DNA of 64,000 nucleotides from CAYFPX01 sp964519895 (lineage in GTDB: Bacteria > Myxococcota_A > UBA796 > CAJQPC01): contig CAZFLE010000016.1 in the NCBI GenBank assembly GCA_964519895.1, positions 1 to 64,000 on the forward strand. The letters run 5' to 3'. Of this stretch, positions 1 through 8,431 are shown one piece after another. Numbering within the stretch: position 1 is the first letter of the stretch; each line of letters opens with the position of its first letter. The notes below the pieces were generated by a model, which did not search any database, was not told the origin of the DNA, and worked only from the letters and a program-made list of their open reading frames with translations. The position numbers and the translations under genes are program-made.

Positions 1-1
1 C

Positions 2-1507
2 TACAAGGGCAAGCCCTTCGAGGGCACCGTCGAGACCAAGCTCGATCTGGACAACATCGACGCCGACCTGCTCCGCGACAACGCGATCATCCCGGACCTG
101 GATCGGCTACGCCAGTTCACGCTGGACAACGGGCTCGACGTCTACGTCTACCCCTACGGCGACGCACCCCTGGTCACCCTGGGCTTGGTCATCGAACAGG
201 GCGGCGAGCTCTACGAGCCCAAGCTCGGCCTGGCCGAATTCGCCTGGGACATGTCCAGCCACTTCCTGGCGGGCCAAGGCAACACGCCCCTGCGCATGGC
301 CGGCGGCTTCAGCCCGTTCTACGACGACGAGAACCTGATCCTCGCGCTGAACGGCTCCTCGGCCAACTTGTCGGGCCTCACCTGGATGCTGCGGGAGCAG
401 GTCCGGGTGCACGAGGACCCGAACAACATCCAGGTCGAGTACAAGAAAGAGTACTTCGACAGCTACATCAAGGCCGTGCGTACGTGGCGCAAGACCCCCG
501 AGAACTGGGTCAGCTGGATCCGCAGCGAGCGGCTCTTCGGTGCCGACCACAAGCTCGCCCACACCTACGACGAGTTCGAGCTCGACGGGATGCGCGGCTA
601 CAACAAGGGCGACGTAAAGCCCTACTACCAGTCCCTGTTCCGGCCCAGCAACGCGCAGCTCTGGGTCATCGGCCGGCTGGACCCCGACGTGGCCGAGGAG
701 CAGATCCGGTCCCAGTTCGCCGACTGGAACGACAAGCAGCCCACGGTGGAGCTGGCGTCCCTGCCCAAGCCCCCGCCGCCCCCTGAGCGCTCGGTCGTGG
801 TCTTCGACAACGGCCTGGTCAGCCAGACCCAGGTGTCCTTCGGCTGCTTGATCGAGCCCTGGGACGAGACGAACCAGGAGACCCAGAACGTGCTCGGTCG
901 CGTGCTCAGCGAGATGGCCTGGGACGCCCTGCGCGAGAAGTCCGGTGTCTCCTACGGCGCCGGCAGCGGCATCGCCCGCTACCCGGGCGGCACCACGGTG
1001 CTCAGCTCCGGCGTGCTGGTCCAGAACGACTCCGCCGGGGTCGCCGCCCAGACCTTCATGGACCAGGCCGCCCGCGTGCAGTCCGGGGACTTCCCCCAGG
1101 ACCTCATCCCGCTCATGAAGGTCACCGACGCCCGGGGCACCGTGCTCAGCCAGCAGACCGCCATCGGCATGCTCAGCAACCTCATCGAGCCCCTGGCCAA
1201 TGGCTGGCCGCTGGAGTGGCTCAACGCCTACCCCGAGCGCATGGCCGCGGTCACCCTCGAGGGCGTTCAGGGCCAGCTGGACCGCTGCATCGGCCACGAG
1301 GTGCTGACGCTCCTGGGCCCAGAAGAGGTCATCACCCCACAGCTCGATGAGCTGGGCCTGTCCTACGAGGTCTTCGACTGGGACGCCGAGCGCAAGACCC
1401 TGTGGGAGACCCACGACCCCAAGGGCTATGCCAAGGCCAAGAAGAAGGCCGACAAGGCCGCCGCCAAGGAAGCCAAGAAGAAGGGCGAGACCCCCGACGA
1501 GGGCTGA
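2..1507 (+). CDS. M16 family metallopeptidase, C-terminal part (5' truncated by window edge)
   Basis: The reading frame is open from the left edge, so the start lies outside the window; the first in-window ATG is internal. The visible 501 residues contain a linker and then an M16 core beginning near residue 35 (RQFTLDNGLDVYVY, followed by VTLGLVIEQGGELYEP). The zinc-binding HxxEH helix expected after this strand is absent: the stretch reads GLAEFAWDMSSH. This half is therefore probably the non-catalytic domain of a two-domain M16 peptidase whose active half lies upstream. A second M16-like segment (SYGAGSGIARYPGG) sits near residue 316. The C-terminus is a Lys/Ala-rich tail, roughly the last 30 residues, which is low complexity. 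The partner half and the signal peptide cannot be seen. Confidence 0.8.
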   Translation, partial: YKGKPFEGTVETKLDLDNIDADLLRDNAIIPDLDRLRQFTLDNGLDVYVYPYGDAPLVTLGLVIEQGGELYEPKLGLAEFAWDMSSHFLAGQGNTPLRMAGGFSPFYDDENLILALNGSSANLSGLTWMLREQVRVHEDPNNIQVEYKKEYFDSYIKAVRTWRKTPENWVSWIRSERLFGADHKLAHTYDEFELDGMRGYNKGDVKPYYQSLFRPSNAQLWVIGRLDPDVAEEQIRSQFADWNDKQPTVELASLPKPPPPPERSVVVFDNGLVSQTQVSFGCLIEPWDETNQETQNVLGRVLSEMAWDALREKSGVSYGAGSGIARYPGGTTVLSSGVLVQNDSAGVAAQTFMDQAARVQSGDFPQDLIPLMKVTDARGTVLSQQTAIGMLSNLIEPLANGWPLEWLNAYPERMAAVTLEGVQGQLDRCIGHEVLTLLGPEEVITPQLDELGLSYEVFDWDAERKTLWETHDPKGYAKAKKKADKAAAKEAKKKGETPDEG

Positions 1508-1515
1508 GCGGACAA

Positions 1516-2448
1516 CTAGCGGAAGGACCGCCAGGCGCCTGCCGCGGTGGTCCCACCCGGCACCAGCTCCAGGTCCACCAGGACGCTGGCCATCGCCTCC
1601 CAGCGCTCGGTGGTCATCGCACCCAGGCCATCGCTCCCGACGACAAAGGGCGCCTGGGCTTCGGTGATGCAGGCGATCAGCGCGTCGTCGTCCATGTCCG
1701 GGTTCAGGCGGCGGATCTCGGCGTTGCCCCGGTCGGGCGCCGCCACATAGGCCTCCCAGGCCTCGTGGGTCGCCTGGACGAAGGCTCCGGCCCACGGCGG
1801 AGGCGGCTCCGCAAAGGCGACCAGGGAGCCATAGGGATTCCAGCCCGCGTCCGAGCCCTTGAGGAAGCGCACGCTGGCGCCCCTTTGCCGGGCTGCGCAA
1901 GGCTCGGCGGTGATGTAGGCCTGTTGCACGGCGCTCTCGTCGGCCAGGAAGGCCCCCACGTTGCCGCTGTAGGGCACCGCCTCGACCCGCCCGTCCCAGC
2001 CGTGGGTGCGCCACAAGAAGCGCTGGAAGGGCGAACCGACCTCGATGGCGACCCGAGTGCCGTCGGCGAGCTCGTCCAGCGTCTTCGGACCGCTGTCATG
2101 GACCAGGAGCCCCTGCGGGCTCAGCTGGAAGGCCGGCCAGGCCCCGATGGCGGCGATGCCCTTCTGGCGCTTGACCAACAGGTCGTCGGCCGCCGAGATG
2201 GCCACGTCGGCGCGGCCGGTGGCGAGCTGCTCGAGGGTGGGGGCCCCGGGGCCGCCCGGGAGGACCTCGACCTGGAGCCCGTGCCGGGCGTAGTGCCCCC
2301 CCAGCACGCCCTCGTAGAAGCCCCCGAACTCGGGCTCCGGGAACCAGTTCAGGGCCAAGGTGACCCGGATGGGGCCGGGCTCCGGGGCCGGTGCCGCCGA
2401 GGTCTCATCGGGGGTTCCGCTGCATGCCAGCACCAACCAGGGGATCAT
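1516..2448 (-). CDS. ABC transporter substrate-binding lipoprotein, NMT1/THI5 type
   Basis: 310 residues. The short N-terminus MIPWLVLACSG looks like a minimal lipoprotein signal with Cys9 as the lipid anchor. LALNWFPEPEFGGFY near residue 35 is the signature of NMT1/THI5-like proteins, which bind thiamine-pyrimidine precursors, riboflavin-type compounds or other small heterocycles. The ATG lies inside the end of the permease gene (4-nt ATGA overlap) and is preceded by GGAGAG, which decides the start. It is the last gene of an operon running folE-like, ATPase, permease, binding protein. The substrate cannot be read from sequence. A pterin- or flavin-related ligand is suggested only by the neighbouring GTP cyclohydrolase. 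Confidence 0.85.
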   Translation of the reverse strand: MIPWLVLACSGTPDETSAAPAPEPGPIRVTLALNWFPEPEFGGFYEGVLGGHYARHGLQVEVLPGGPGAPTLEQLATGRADVAISAADDLLVKRQKGIAAIGAWPAFQLSPQGLLVHDSGPKTLDELADGTRVAIEVGSPFQRFLWRTHGWDGRVEAVPYSGNVGAFLADESAVQQAYITAEPCAARQRGASVRFLKGSDAGWNPYGSLVAFAEPPPPWAGAFVQATHEAWEAYVAAPDRGNAEIRRLNPDMDDDALIACITEAQAPFVVGSDGLGAMTTERWEAMASVLVDLELVPGGTTAAGAWRSFR

Positions 2449-3161
2449 CCGCGCTCTCCATGCCAGGGCCCGATGATACGGCGCTCGGCTGCGCGCACCG
2501 CGGCAAACAGCCCCAGCGCCAGGCCCGCGGTCACGAAGATGGTGGCAAAGGTCAGCGCGGTGTCCGCCGAGCGCGCGGACTGCAGGACCAGGTAGCCCAG
2601 GCAAGGCGGATGCCCCGTGGAGCCCACGAACTCGCCGACCACGGCCCCGATGACCGCCAGGCCTACAGCCGTGCGAAGCCCGGAGAACACGAAGGGCAGA
2701 GCAGCGGGCAGCCGGAGCTTGACCAGCGTAGCCGTCCAGCTCGCCCCGTAGAGCTGGAGCAGCTCGAGCTGCGCGGGATCTGCACTGCGCAGGCCCAGGT
2801 TGGCGCTCGTGAGCAGGGGGAAGAAGGCCACGATGCCGGCGGTGACGGTCGCGACCGGCAGGCCGTAGCCGAGCCACACCACCAACAGCGGTGCGATGGC
2901 CACGATCGGGACCGTCTGGACGAGCAGGGCGTAGGGGTACAGCGCCACCTCCACCCAGTGGGAGCGCAGGAAGAGCGTCGCCCCACAGGCCGCGGCGACG
3001 ACCGCGATGAGCAGTCCACCCAGGCTCGCCTGCAGCGTGGTCCAGGTCGCGGCAGCCAGTCTCTCGTGGTGGACGATCACGCCTTGGAGCACGTCGTCGG
3101 GGCCGGGCAGCAACACCTCTGGCAGCCGCGTGGCCGCGAGCGCCCACACCCCCAGGCCCAC
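2445..3161 (-). CDS. ABC transporter permease, BPD inner-membrane component
   Basis: 238 residues with about six hydrophobic segments. The permease loop is SANLGLRSADPAQLELLQLYGAS, corresponding to the EAA region of SsuC/TauC/ThiX-like permeases. The start given is GTG at 3161. Upstream codons in frame (L-T-R-A-L-P-L-L-A-G-L) continue a plausible first membrane helix but contain no ATG or TTG. A CTG start next to the ATPase stop codon is a possible alternative. It should pair with the adjacent ATPase and binding protein to form an importer. Confidence 0.85.
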   Translation of the reverse strand: MGLGVWALAATRLPEVLLPGPDDVLQGVIVHHERLAAATWTTLQASLGGLLIAVVAAACGATLFLRSHWVEVALYPYALLVQTVPIVAIAPLLVVWLGYGLPVATVTAGIVAFFPLLTSANLGLRSADPAQLELLQLYGASWTATLVKLRLPAALPFVFSGLRTAVGLAVIGAVVGEFVGSTGHPPCLGYLVLQSARSADTALTFATIFVTAGLALGLFAAVRAAERRIIGPWHGERG

Positions 3162-3190
3162 AAGGCCCGCCAGCAGCGGCAGCGCCCGGG

Positions 3191-3913
3191 TCAGACCGCA
3201 GCCTCGATCGTGCGGGCGGCCTGGGCGAGGGCCGGGTCCCGTAGCTGGGCGGCCGCCCTTGGGCGGGGGAGGGGGATCGGGAGGCGTGCCCCGATGGTCG
3301 CCGGCTGGCCCTTGAGCACCAGGACCTCGTCGGCGAACAGGGCCGCCTCGTCGACGTCATGGGTCACGAGCAGAGTCGTCAGGCCCAGGGTCTGCTGGAG
3401 CGCCAACACCTCGTCCTGGAGCTGGCGCCGGGTAAAGGCATCCAGCGACGAGAAGGGCTCGTCCAGGAGCAGGAGTCGCGGCCGGCTGACCAGCGCACGG
3501 GCCAGGGACACCCGCATGGCCATGCCGCCGGACAGCGCCCGCGGAAGCTTGTCCGCCGCGTCGGCCAGTCCGACGCGACCCAGGGCGTCGGCAACACGAT
3601 CTGCGCGTTCGCCCTCGGGCCCCGCGAGCTCCAGGGCCAGGGCGACGTTTTCAGCGACCGTGCGCCACGGGAGCAAGGTCGGCCGCTGGAACACAAAGGC
3701 CCGCGGACGACCGCCCCCGCGCACGGTGCCTAGGGTGGGCGTCAACAGTCCGGCTGCCAGGCGCAGCACCGTCGACTTGCCACAGCCGCTCAGCCCGATG
3801 AGGCCCACGACCTGGCCCGCCCGGACCCGCAGATCCAGCTTGCTCAGGACCAGCTGCGCCGGGGTGAACCCGAAGCCCACCCCGTCGAAGACCAGGTCTT
3901 CACCCCCGGACAA
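3191..3913 (-). CDS. ABC transporter ATP-binding subunit
   Basis: 240 residues with a complete nucleotide-binding domain: Walker A GLSGCGKST near residue 40, Q-loop in VFQRPTLLPW, signature LSGGM, Walker B LLLLDEPFSSLD, and H-loop VTHDVDEA. It resembles the SsuB/TauB/ThiZ group that energises NMT1-type importers. The only upstream start in frame is TTG at 3913, which lies 14 nt inside the end of the FolE-like gene, so translational coupling is likely. An in-frame stop lies three codons upstream of this TTG. Confidence 0.88.
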   Translation of the reverse strand: MSGGEDLVFDGVGFGFTPAQLVLSKLDLRVRAGQVVGLIGLSGCGKSTVLRLAAGLLTPTLGTVRGGGRPRAFVFQRPTLLPWRTVAENVALALELAGPEGERADRVADALGRVGLADAADKLPRALSGGMAMRVSLARALVSRPRLLLLDEPFSSLDAFTRRQLQDEVLALQQTLGLTTLLVTHDVDEAALFADEVLVLKGQPATIGARLPIPLPRPRAAAQLRDPALAQAARTIEAAV

Positions 3914-4433
3914 GGCCGATCAGTGCGTCGGTGTGGGGGCCCAGGCTGGACCAGGTCTCGACGGATCCGGGGGAGCATGCGCCGCGCATCTCCATGCACA
4001 GCTGACGGGCCGTCAGGCGCACGACCACACCCCGTGCACCCAGCTGGTCCTGGAGCTCCCGCGCCAGGTGCTGGCCCAGGCGCTCCTGGAGCTGTGGCCG
4101 CCGGGCAAGGGACTTCAACAGGCGGGGCACCGCACCCAGGCCGACGATGCGCTCGGCAGGCCGGTAGGCGACATCGGCCGTGCCGAAGAAGGGCAGGACG
4201 TGGTGGGCGCAGAGGGAGTGGAAGGGCAGATCTCGGAGCACCACGGGGCCTGAACCCGACGGGGTCGGGAACGTGGTGAGCTGATGGACCGGCGCACTGG
4301 GGTCGAATTCCCGGAGCCAACTCGCGACGCGCTCCGGTGTCTGGGCCAGCTCCGGATCGTCTTCTGCGGACCATCCGAGCAGCCGCAGGCACGCCTCCAG
4401 GTGGTCTTCGGGGTGGGGTGGGGGACTCGACAT
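3900..4433 (-). CDS. folE: GTP cyclohydrolase I-like protein with catalytic-site substitution
   Basis: 177 residues. Family motifs are clear: FHSLCAHHVLPFFG, which supplies Cys and His zinc ligands, VAYRPAERIVGLGAVPRL, RPQLQERL, and LCMEMRGA with the second zinc Cys. In E. coli FolE the last motif is HYCV. Here the residue at that essential His (His179) is Gln (ARQLCM). GTP cyclohydrolase I opens the GTP imidazole ring to give dihydroneopterin triphosphate for folate or 7-deazaguanine synthesis. Activity here is uncertain because of the substitution. The ATG at 4433 is chosen over upstream codons because family homology begins shortly after it. It is the first gene of the ABC-importer operon and overlaps the ATPase. 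Confidence 0.8.
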   Translation of the reverse strand: MSSPPPHPEDHLEACLRLLGWSAEDDPELAQTPERVASWLREFDPSAPVHQLTTFPTPSGSGPVVLRDLPFHSLCAHHVLPFFGTADVAYRPAERIVGLGAVPRLLKSLARRPQLQERLGQHLARELQDQLGARGVVVRLTARQLCMEMRGACSPGSVETWSSLGPHTDALIGLVRG

Positions 4434-4476
4434 GGCTCGGCCCCCAAGGATAGCCGGTCCGACCCCCAGGAGCCCC

Positions 4477-5745
4477 ATGTCCCTCGACGCCGACCCCACA
4501 GGCCGCGCCGCCCAGCTGCTTCACGGCGCCCTCGTCAAGGAGGGCCAGGGAGACGCCGCCGCCGCGATGGCCGACGCGCGCCAGGCCTGTCAGCTGTTCG
4601 AGCAGGGGGGCGACCGCACCGGCTGCGCCGCGGCGCTGCAGCTCCAGGCCATCCTGCACGCCAACCACGGTCACCTGGGGCCCGCGCTGGAAGCCCTGGA
4701 CGCGGCGGTGCCCCACCGGGAGCAGACCGGCGATCAAGAGGGGCTGGCCAGCTTGCACCAGGAGCGCTTCGCTCTGGCCATTCGGCTGGGCGATTCGGCG
4801 CTGGCACAGCAGGCCTCCGAGGCCATGTTGGCGGCTCATGAGCGGGTCGGGGACAGGGAGGGACAGGCCCAGGGCATCCACCAGCTGGTGCAGTTCCTCA
4901 TCCAGGCCGGAGAGCTCGACACGGCCGACACCCTGCTCGGCCGCGGGCTGTGGCTCACGGACCGAGCTGGCGAGGAACGGGCGCGTTCGGCGCTGGTGCT
5001 CCTCCAGGTCCAGGCCGACCTGGCTCGCGGCATGAACGATCGGGCACTCGCCCGCTGTGGAGACGCCATCCGGCTGGCCGAACAGGCCCGCAACCGGCCG
5101 GCCCTGATCGAAGCCTGGCACCAGCAGGGCGCGGCCTACGCCATCACCGGCTCGCCGTCCCAGGCCATCGAAGCCTTCGAACAAGCGCTGGACGGCCGCG
5201 AGCTGCTCAAGGACCTGGAGGGTCGTGCCGCCACCCTCACCGAGCTGGCCCGGGTGGAGCAAGCCCTGGGTCGCCCCGCCAAGGCCGCCGAGCGACTGGC
5301 CTACGCCGCCCGCACCCTGGGCGAGCTCGGGCTCCACGAAGCCCAGGCGTCGGCCCTCGGCGATGCCGCCGAGCAGGCCGTTGTCGCCGGAGACCTGGAC
5401 CGCGCGATCGCCTTGGGCACGGCGCTGGCCAACACCTGTGGCACCGCCGGTGCCCTGCACGCCCAGGGCCAGGCCCTCTTCCTCAACGGCCAGCGCCGCG
5501 TCCAGGCCGGGGACCTGGCCGGGGCCGCAGAGGACTTCCGCGCTGCAGCGGCAGCCCTCGATCGCGCACAGGACCCCGAAGGGCGCGGCATCGTGCTGGG
5601 CATGCTGGGACAGGTCGAGCACGCCCTGGGCCAGATCGAGGCTGCGCTAGCCACGCTGACCGAAGCCGAGCGGGTGCTCCGTGCGGTGGGCTCAGACGCC
5701 CTGGCCGAGCTGGCCCCCATCCTGGCTGAGTTGCGGCCGTCCTGA
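4477..5745 (+). CDS. TPR-repeat protein, cytoplasmic
   Basis: 422 residues, almost entirely Ala-rich helical hairpins of TPR type (for example GALVKEGQGDAAAAMADARQ, AYAITGSPSQAIEAFEQAL), with no signal peptide or membrane segment. TPR scaffolds bind other proteins; no partner is apparent. The start is the ATG at 4477, preceded by AGGAG at good spacing. An in-frame upstream extension has no ribosome binding site. Only 43 bp separate it from the divergent folE-like start, so promoters of the two genes must be compact or overlapping. Confidence 0.8.
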   Translation: MSLDADPTGRAAQLLHGALVKEGQGDAAAAMADARQACQLFEQGGDRTGCAAALQLQAILHANHGHLGPALEALDAAVPHREQTGDQEGLASLHQERFALAIRLGDSALAQQASEAMLAAHERVGDREGQAQGIHQLVQFLIQAGELDTADTLLGRGLWLTDRAGEERARSALVLLQVQADLARGMNDRALARCGDAIRLAEQARNRPALIEAWHQQGAAYAITGSPSQAIEAFEQALDGRELLKDLEGRAATLTELARVEQALGRPAKAAERLAYAARTLGELGLHEAQASALGDAAEQAVVAGDLDRAIALGTALANTCGTAGALHAQGQALFLNGQRRVQAGDLAGAAEDFRAAAAALDRAQDPEGRGIVLGMLGQVEHALGQIEAALATLTEAERVLRAVGSDALAELAPILAELRPS

Positions 5746-5762
5746 GCCGCCGGCCGCCCCGG

Positions 5763-6206
5763 TCAGTTCAGGGTCTCGTCCGGCACCGGCCGGGCGTGTG
5801 CCATCGACGACGCGATGGGAGAGCCATGGTGCAGGGTGAGGCGCCAGCCCTGGTCGGTCTCGACGAACAGGTTCGTGCACGCCACACGGGAGTGATGACT
5901 GACCGCGCCTGCCACGGCGTAGATGTTCTCGATGCAGGTCAGCTGCACGATCCCAGCGTGGTCGCGCATGTGCACTTCGGTGACCTCGAAGCGCATGTAG
6001 CCCGTGCCGGCAAAGATGGCGCGCCAGCTCTCCCGGATCTCGGACCAGCCCCGGTGGATGTCCCAGCCGGGGTGGATGCACACGTCTCCGGACGTGCAGG
6101 TCCAGACCTGGCGCATGCCGTCCAGGTCCAGGGCTTCGAAGGCGTCGTAGAACGCCCGGTTGACCGACAGGACGGCCTGGATCCGGGCGTCTCCGGCTGC
6201 GGTCAC
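5763..6206 (-). CDS. SnoaL-like / NTF2-like fold protein
   Basis: 147 residues matching the SnoaL-like cone fold: an initial helix AVLSVNRAFYDAFEALDLDGM, then VWTCTSGDVCIHPGWDIHRGWSEI with the conserved W-PGW-HRG pattern, and a strand-rich remainder ending LTLHHGSPI. Members bind small hydrophobic ligands or act as isomerases or cyclases; function here is unknown. The only start available is GTG at 6206. It lies 7 bp downstream of rpmB and in the same direction, so it is probably cotranscribed with the ribosomal protein gene. Confidence 0.75.
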   Translation of the reverse strand: MTAAGDARIQAVLSVNRAFYDAFEALDLDGMRQVWTCTSGDVCIHPGWDIHRGWSEIRESWRAIFAGTGYMRFEVTEVHMRDHAGIVQLTCIENIYAVAGAVSHHSRVACTNLFVETDQGWRLTLHHGSPIASSMAHARPVPDETLN

Positions 6207-6213
6207 GTCTGCC

Positions 6214-6450
6214 CTAGTGCTTGGACAGGTCCAGTCCCGCCTCTGCGGCGTAGGCCCGGAGGCCCTTCTTGTTGAGCGTGCGCAGGGCGCGGGTGCTCAG
6301 CCGGAGGGTGATCCAGCGCTCCTCGTCTTCCAACCAGAGGCGCTTGCGCTGCAGGTTGGGAAGCTGGCGCTTCTTGGTCTTGATGTTGGAGTGCGAGACC
6401 TTGTTCGCGACGTTGGGGCGCTTGCCAGTCAGGGGACAGCGGCGTGCCAT
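6214..6450 (-). CDS. rpmB: 50S ribosomal protein L28
   Basis: 78 residues, full length for L28. The N-terminus MARRCPLTGKRPNVANKVSH is the family signature, followed by the basic central region (KTKKRQLPNLQRKRLW) and the C-terminal KKGLRAYAAEAG. It is a structural component of the large ribosomal subunit. The usual rpmG partner is not adjacent; a SnoaL-like gene follows instead. Confidence 0.96.
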   Translation of the reverse strand: MARRCPLTGKRPNVANKVSHSNIKTKKRQLPNLQRKRLWLEDEERWITLRLSTRALRTLNKKGLRAYAAEAGLDLSKH

Positions 6451-6482
6451 GGCGAATCCTGCGAGAGTTCGTGAGACGGCCC

Positions 6483-6511
6483 CGGATAGCTTCTCCAACC
6501 ACGGGCGGCAA
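6483..6511 (-). promoter_or_regulatory. Putative sigma70 promoter of rpmB
   Basis: On the minus strand TTGCCG (6506-6511) is followed after 17 nt by TATCCG (6483-6488). It lies about 33 nt upstream of the rpmB ATG. Matches to the -35 and -10 consensus are partial (4/6 each at best). Confidence 0.4.
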
Positions 6512-6555
6512 GTCCTGGCTGCTAACCTGCCCGTGGATCGCACACGTTGAGGGGC

Positions 6556-7260
6556 ATGCGCTGGTTCGCTCCGCTGGTCCAGATGGCCCTCGGACTCGTG
6601 GGTGCCGCACTGGGCTTCGAGTCCGAAACTCTGCTGAACTTCGTCAGCCTGTGGGGGATGCCAACCCCGCTCTCCGTGGTGCTCGGGTTGCCCCTCGCCG
6701 TCGGCCTGGGCGGCCTGCTTGCCTTCATGGCCGGTCTCTGGCGCACTTGGGCCCTGCTGAGCCACCCCGGGGGACAGGAGGTCTGGGCCTCGGCCCTCAT
6801 CAGCGTGGCCGAGGAATACGGGACCGAGGTGCTGGTCGATGCGGCCCATGGCGTGAGCCTGTCCACTGTGACGGACGGCACCCGCCTCGAGGTGGTCCTG
6901 ACACCGCACGGGGACCGCCTGATGTCCTTGTGGTTCGGTTGTCCCGGACTCCAGGCGCTCCTGATCACGGCCGTGCGTGGCGCTGGCTCGTCGGAAGGGA
7001 ACGATCGCTGGCGCCTGGTGGGCCGGCGGGGATCGTGGGAGCTGTGGGCCGAGACGCCCGCGAGTGCCCGAGGCCTGCTCGACGAGGTCCGCTTCGTCGA
7101 GGACCTGAACCGGCTGATGGCCTGGCCCACCGTCAGGGCGGTCCGACACGACGACGTCGGGGTCGAGGTCCTGGCGGAGCTCCCCGAACCGGATCGTCTG
7201 GGGGGACTCGTTCGCAGCAGCCTGTTGCTGGCCCGCAGCCTGGCAAGGTCCAACGGCTGA
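6556..7260 (+). CDS. Hypothetical protein with two N-terminal membrane segments
   Basis: 234 residues, not recognised. Two hydrophobic segments lie at about residues 3-22 and 36-60, separated by a short loop. A soluble alpha/beta C-terminal part of about 160 residues follows and ends in a Ser/Arg-rich helix (LLLARSLARS). The topology suggests a small anchored cytoplasmic domain. The start is the ATG at 6556, preceded by GAGGGG. It is divergent from rpmB across a 105-bp gap and has no obvious operon partner downstream. Confidence 0.6.
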   Translation: MRWFAPLVQMALGLVGAALGFESETLLNFVSLWGMPTPLSVVLGLPLAVGLGGLLAFMAGLWRTWALLSHPGGQEVWASALISVAEEYGTEVLVDAAHGVSLSTVTDGTRLEVVLTPHGDRLMSLWFGCPGLQALLITAVRGAGSSEGNDRWRLVGRRGSWELWAETPASARGLLDEVRFVEDLNRLMAWPTVRAVRHDDVGVEVLAELPEPDRLGGLVRSSLLLARSLARSNG

Positions 7261-7334
7261 GGGACCTGCCCTGGATCGAGAACGGCCGCACATGGCGGCC
7301 GTGGGTGGGGGTTGCGGGCGATGACCCGGGAGGC

Positions 7335-7517
7335 TCAGACGTTGAAGTCGATGATGACCACGCCGCGGGGGGGCCCCTCGTCTTCGCTGCGCTGCTCCCG
7401 ACGCTCCTTCCACGCGTCCGGCCCAGGGGGCGGACCCTTGTCGATCTGCAGCCGGCGGCCCCGATCTTCCCGTTCGCGGTCTCGCTGGATTTTCTCGATG
7501 ATGAATGCGTCGAGCAT
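7335..7517 (-). CDS. Small conserved hypothetical protein
   Basis: 60 residues. It begins MLDAFIIEKIQRDRERED, continues as a Pro/Gln/Arg-rich linker (LQIDKGPPPGPD) and ends in a hydrophobic strand GVVIIDFNV. I recognise this layout (FIIE-I-R-E-R-R helix, disordered linker, terminal VVIIDF/M) from short uncharacterised proteins in myxobacterial genomes; that recollection cannot be checked here. It is supported by a strong promoter immediately upstream and by its ATG start. Function unknown. Confidence 0.7.
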   Translation of the reverse strand: MLDAFIIEKIQRDREREDRGRRLQIDKGPPPGPDAWKERREQRSEDEGPPRGVVIIDFNV

Positions 7518-7553
7518 GGGTCTGGCCTCTGTCCTGAGTGGACCCAGGAGTCG

Positions 7554-7581
7554 AATATAGCACCGGGTTGCCGGGGGACAA
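7554..7581 (-). promoter_or_regulatory. Sigma70-type promoter of the 60-residue protein gene
   Basis: On the minus strand TTGTCC (7576-7581), a 16-nt spacer and TATATT (7554-7559) form a good -35/-10 pair, with the -10 matching 5 of 6. The predicted start of transcription is about 30 nt upstream of the ATG at 7517. Confidence 0.6.
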
Positions 7582-7619
7582 GACCGGTGCCGGGAGCCGC
7601 TCCAGACGGGGCCTGCAGC

Positions 7620-8390
7620 TCACTCCCTGCCAAGGATACGGATCAGTGTGCGCGAGGTTTCAGTGTCCAGCCGATCTTCTTGCCTCAAGCGTTGTGTGGT
7701 GCGTCTGCCGAGCACTTCATAGAGCTCGCTGAGATCGGCGTCCAACGCCCGGATCGCCGCGAGGTGGGCTCCGATCGTCGCGTGGTCGCCCCGCGGGAAA
7801 GGCCCGGTCAGAGCCTGCATCGGACCCCGCTCCAGGGCTTGTTCCAAGGATGCCCTTGCCAAGGGGACCAGCAGACCGGCTGCCTCGCTCGGCGCAACCC
7901 CCGCCTGGACGAGCAGTGCCGCACCCTCCGCCAGCAGGGTGGTGCTGAAGTTGCCCGCGATCACGGCCGCGGCGTGGTAGAGCCGGCGGTCACCGGGCAC
8001 GTGGACCGGCTTCATGCCCAGGTCGACGGCGAGCTGGCGGGCCACTGCGACGGCCTCGGCGTCCCCGGCGACGGCGGCCGGCACGCCGGTCAGGGGCGGG
8101 ATGGCCACGCTCGGACCGGGGAAGCTCTGAAGGGGGTGCAGGGATCCGGCGGGCCTGTGGGGACGCAACACCCCCACGTCCAAGGCGCCGCTCGCATGGA
8201 GCACGATCGGGCCCGGCGGGAGCGCTGCCGCGACCTGGGCGACCGCGCCGTCCGACACCGTCAACCAGGCCACGTCGGCCTGGGGAAAGGGCTCTCCTCG
8301 GCGCCAGGGCAGGACCCGGTGGCCAGCGGACTCCAACAGCGGGCCCAGGCTGCTCCCCAGCCGGCCCAAGCCCAACAGAGCGATGTCCAT
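7620..8390 (-). CDS. Rossmann-fold DUF2520-type NAD(P)-dependent oxidoreductase
   Basis: 256 residues. The N-terminal Rossmann motif IALLGLGRLGSSLG (GxGxxG) starts at residue 3. The middle has HASGALDVGVL and GSLHPLQSF, which match the Rossmann-like plus DUF2520 family related to pyrroline-5-carboxylate and ketopantoate reductases. The C-terminal helical DUF2520 domain (YHAAAVIAGNFSTTLLAEGAALL) carries the family's conserved H and N. The substrate is unknown. It is divergent from the enoyl-CoA hydratase gene with a 41-bp gap. Confidence 0.82.
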   Translation of the reverse strand: MDIALLGLGRLGSSLGPLLESAGHRVLPWRRGEPFPQADVAWLTVSDGAVAQVAAALPPGPIVLHASGALDVGVLRPHRPAGSLHPLQSFPGPSVAIPPLTGVPAAVAGDAEAVAVARQLAVDLGMKPVHVPGDRRLYHAAAVIAGNFSTTLLAEGAALLVQAGVAPSEAAGLLVPLARASLEQALERGPMQALTGPFPRGDHATIGAHLAAIRALDADLSELYEVLGRRTTQRLRQEDRLDTETSRTLIRILGRE

Positions 8391-8431
8391 GTCCTACCCT
8401 GGTCGGCGGCCCCTCTGGGCCTGGAGGTCGC

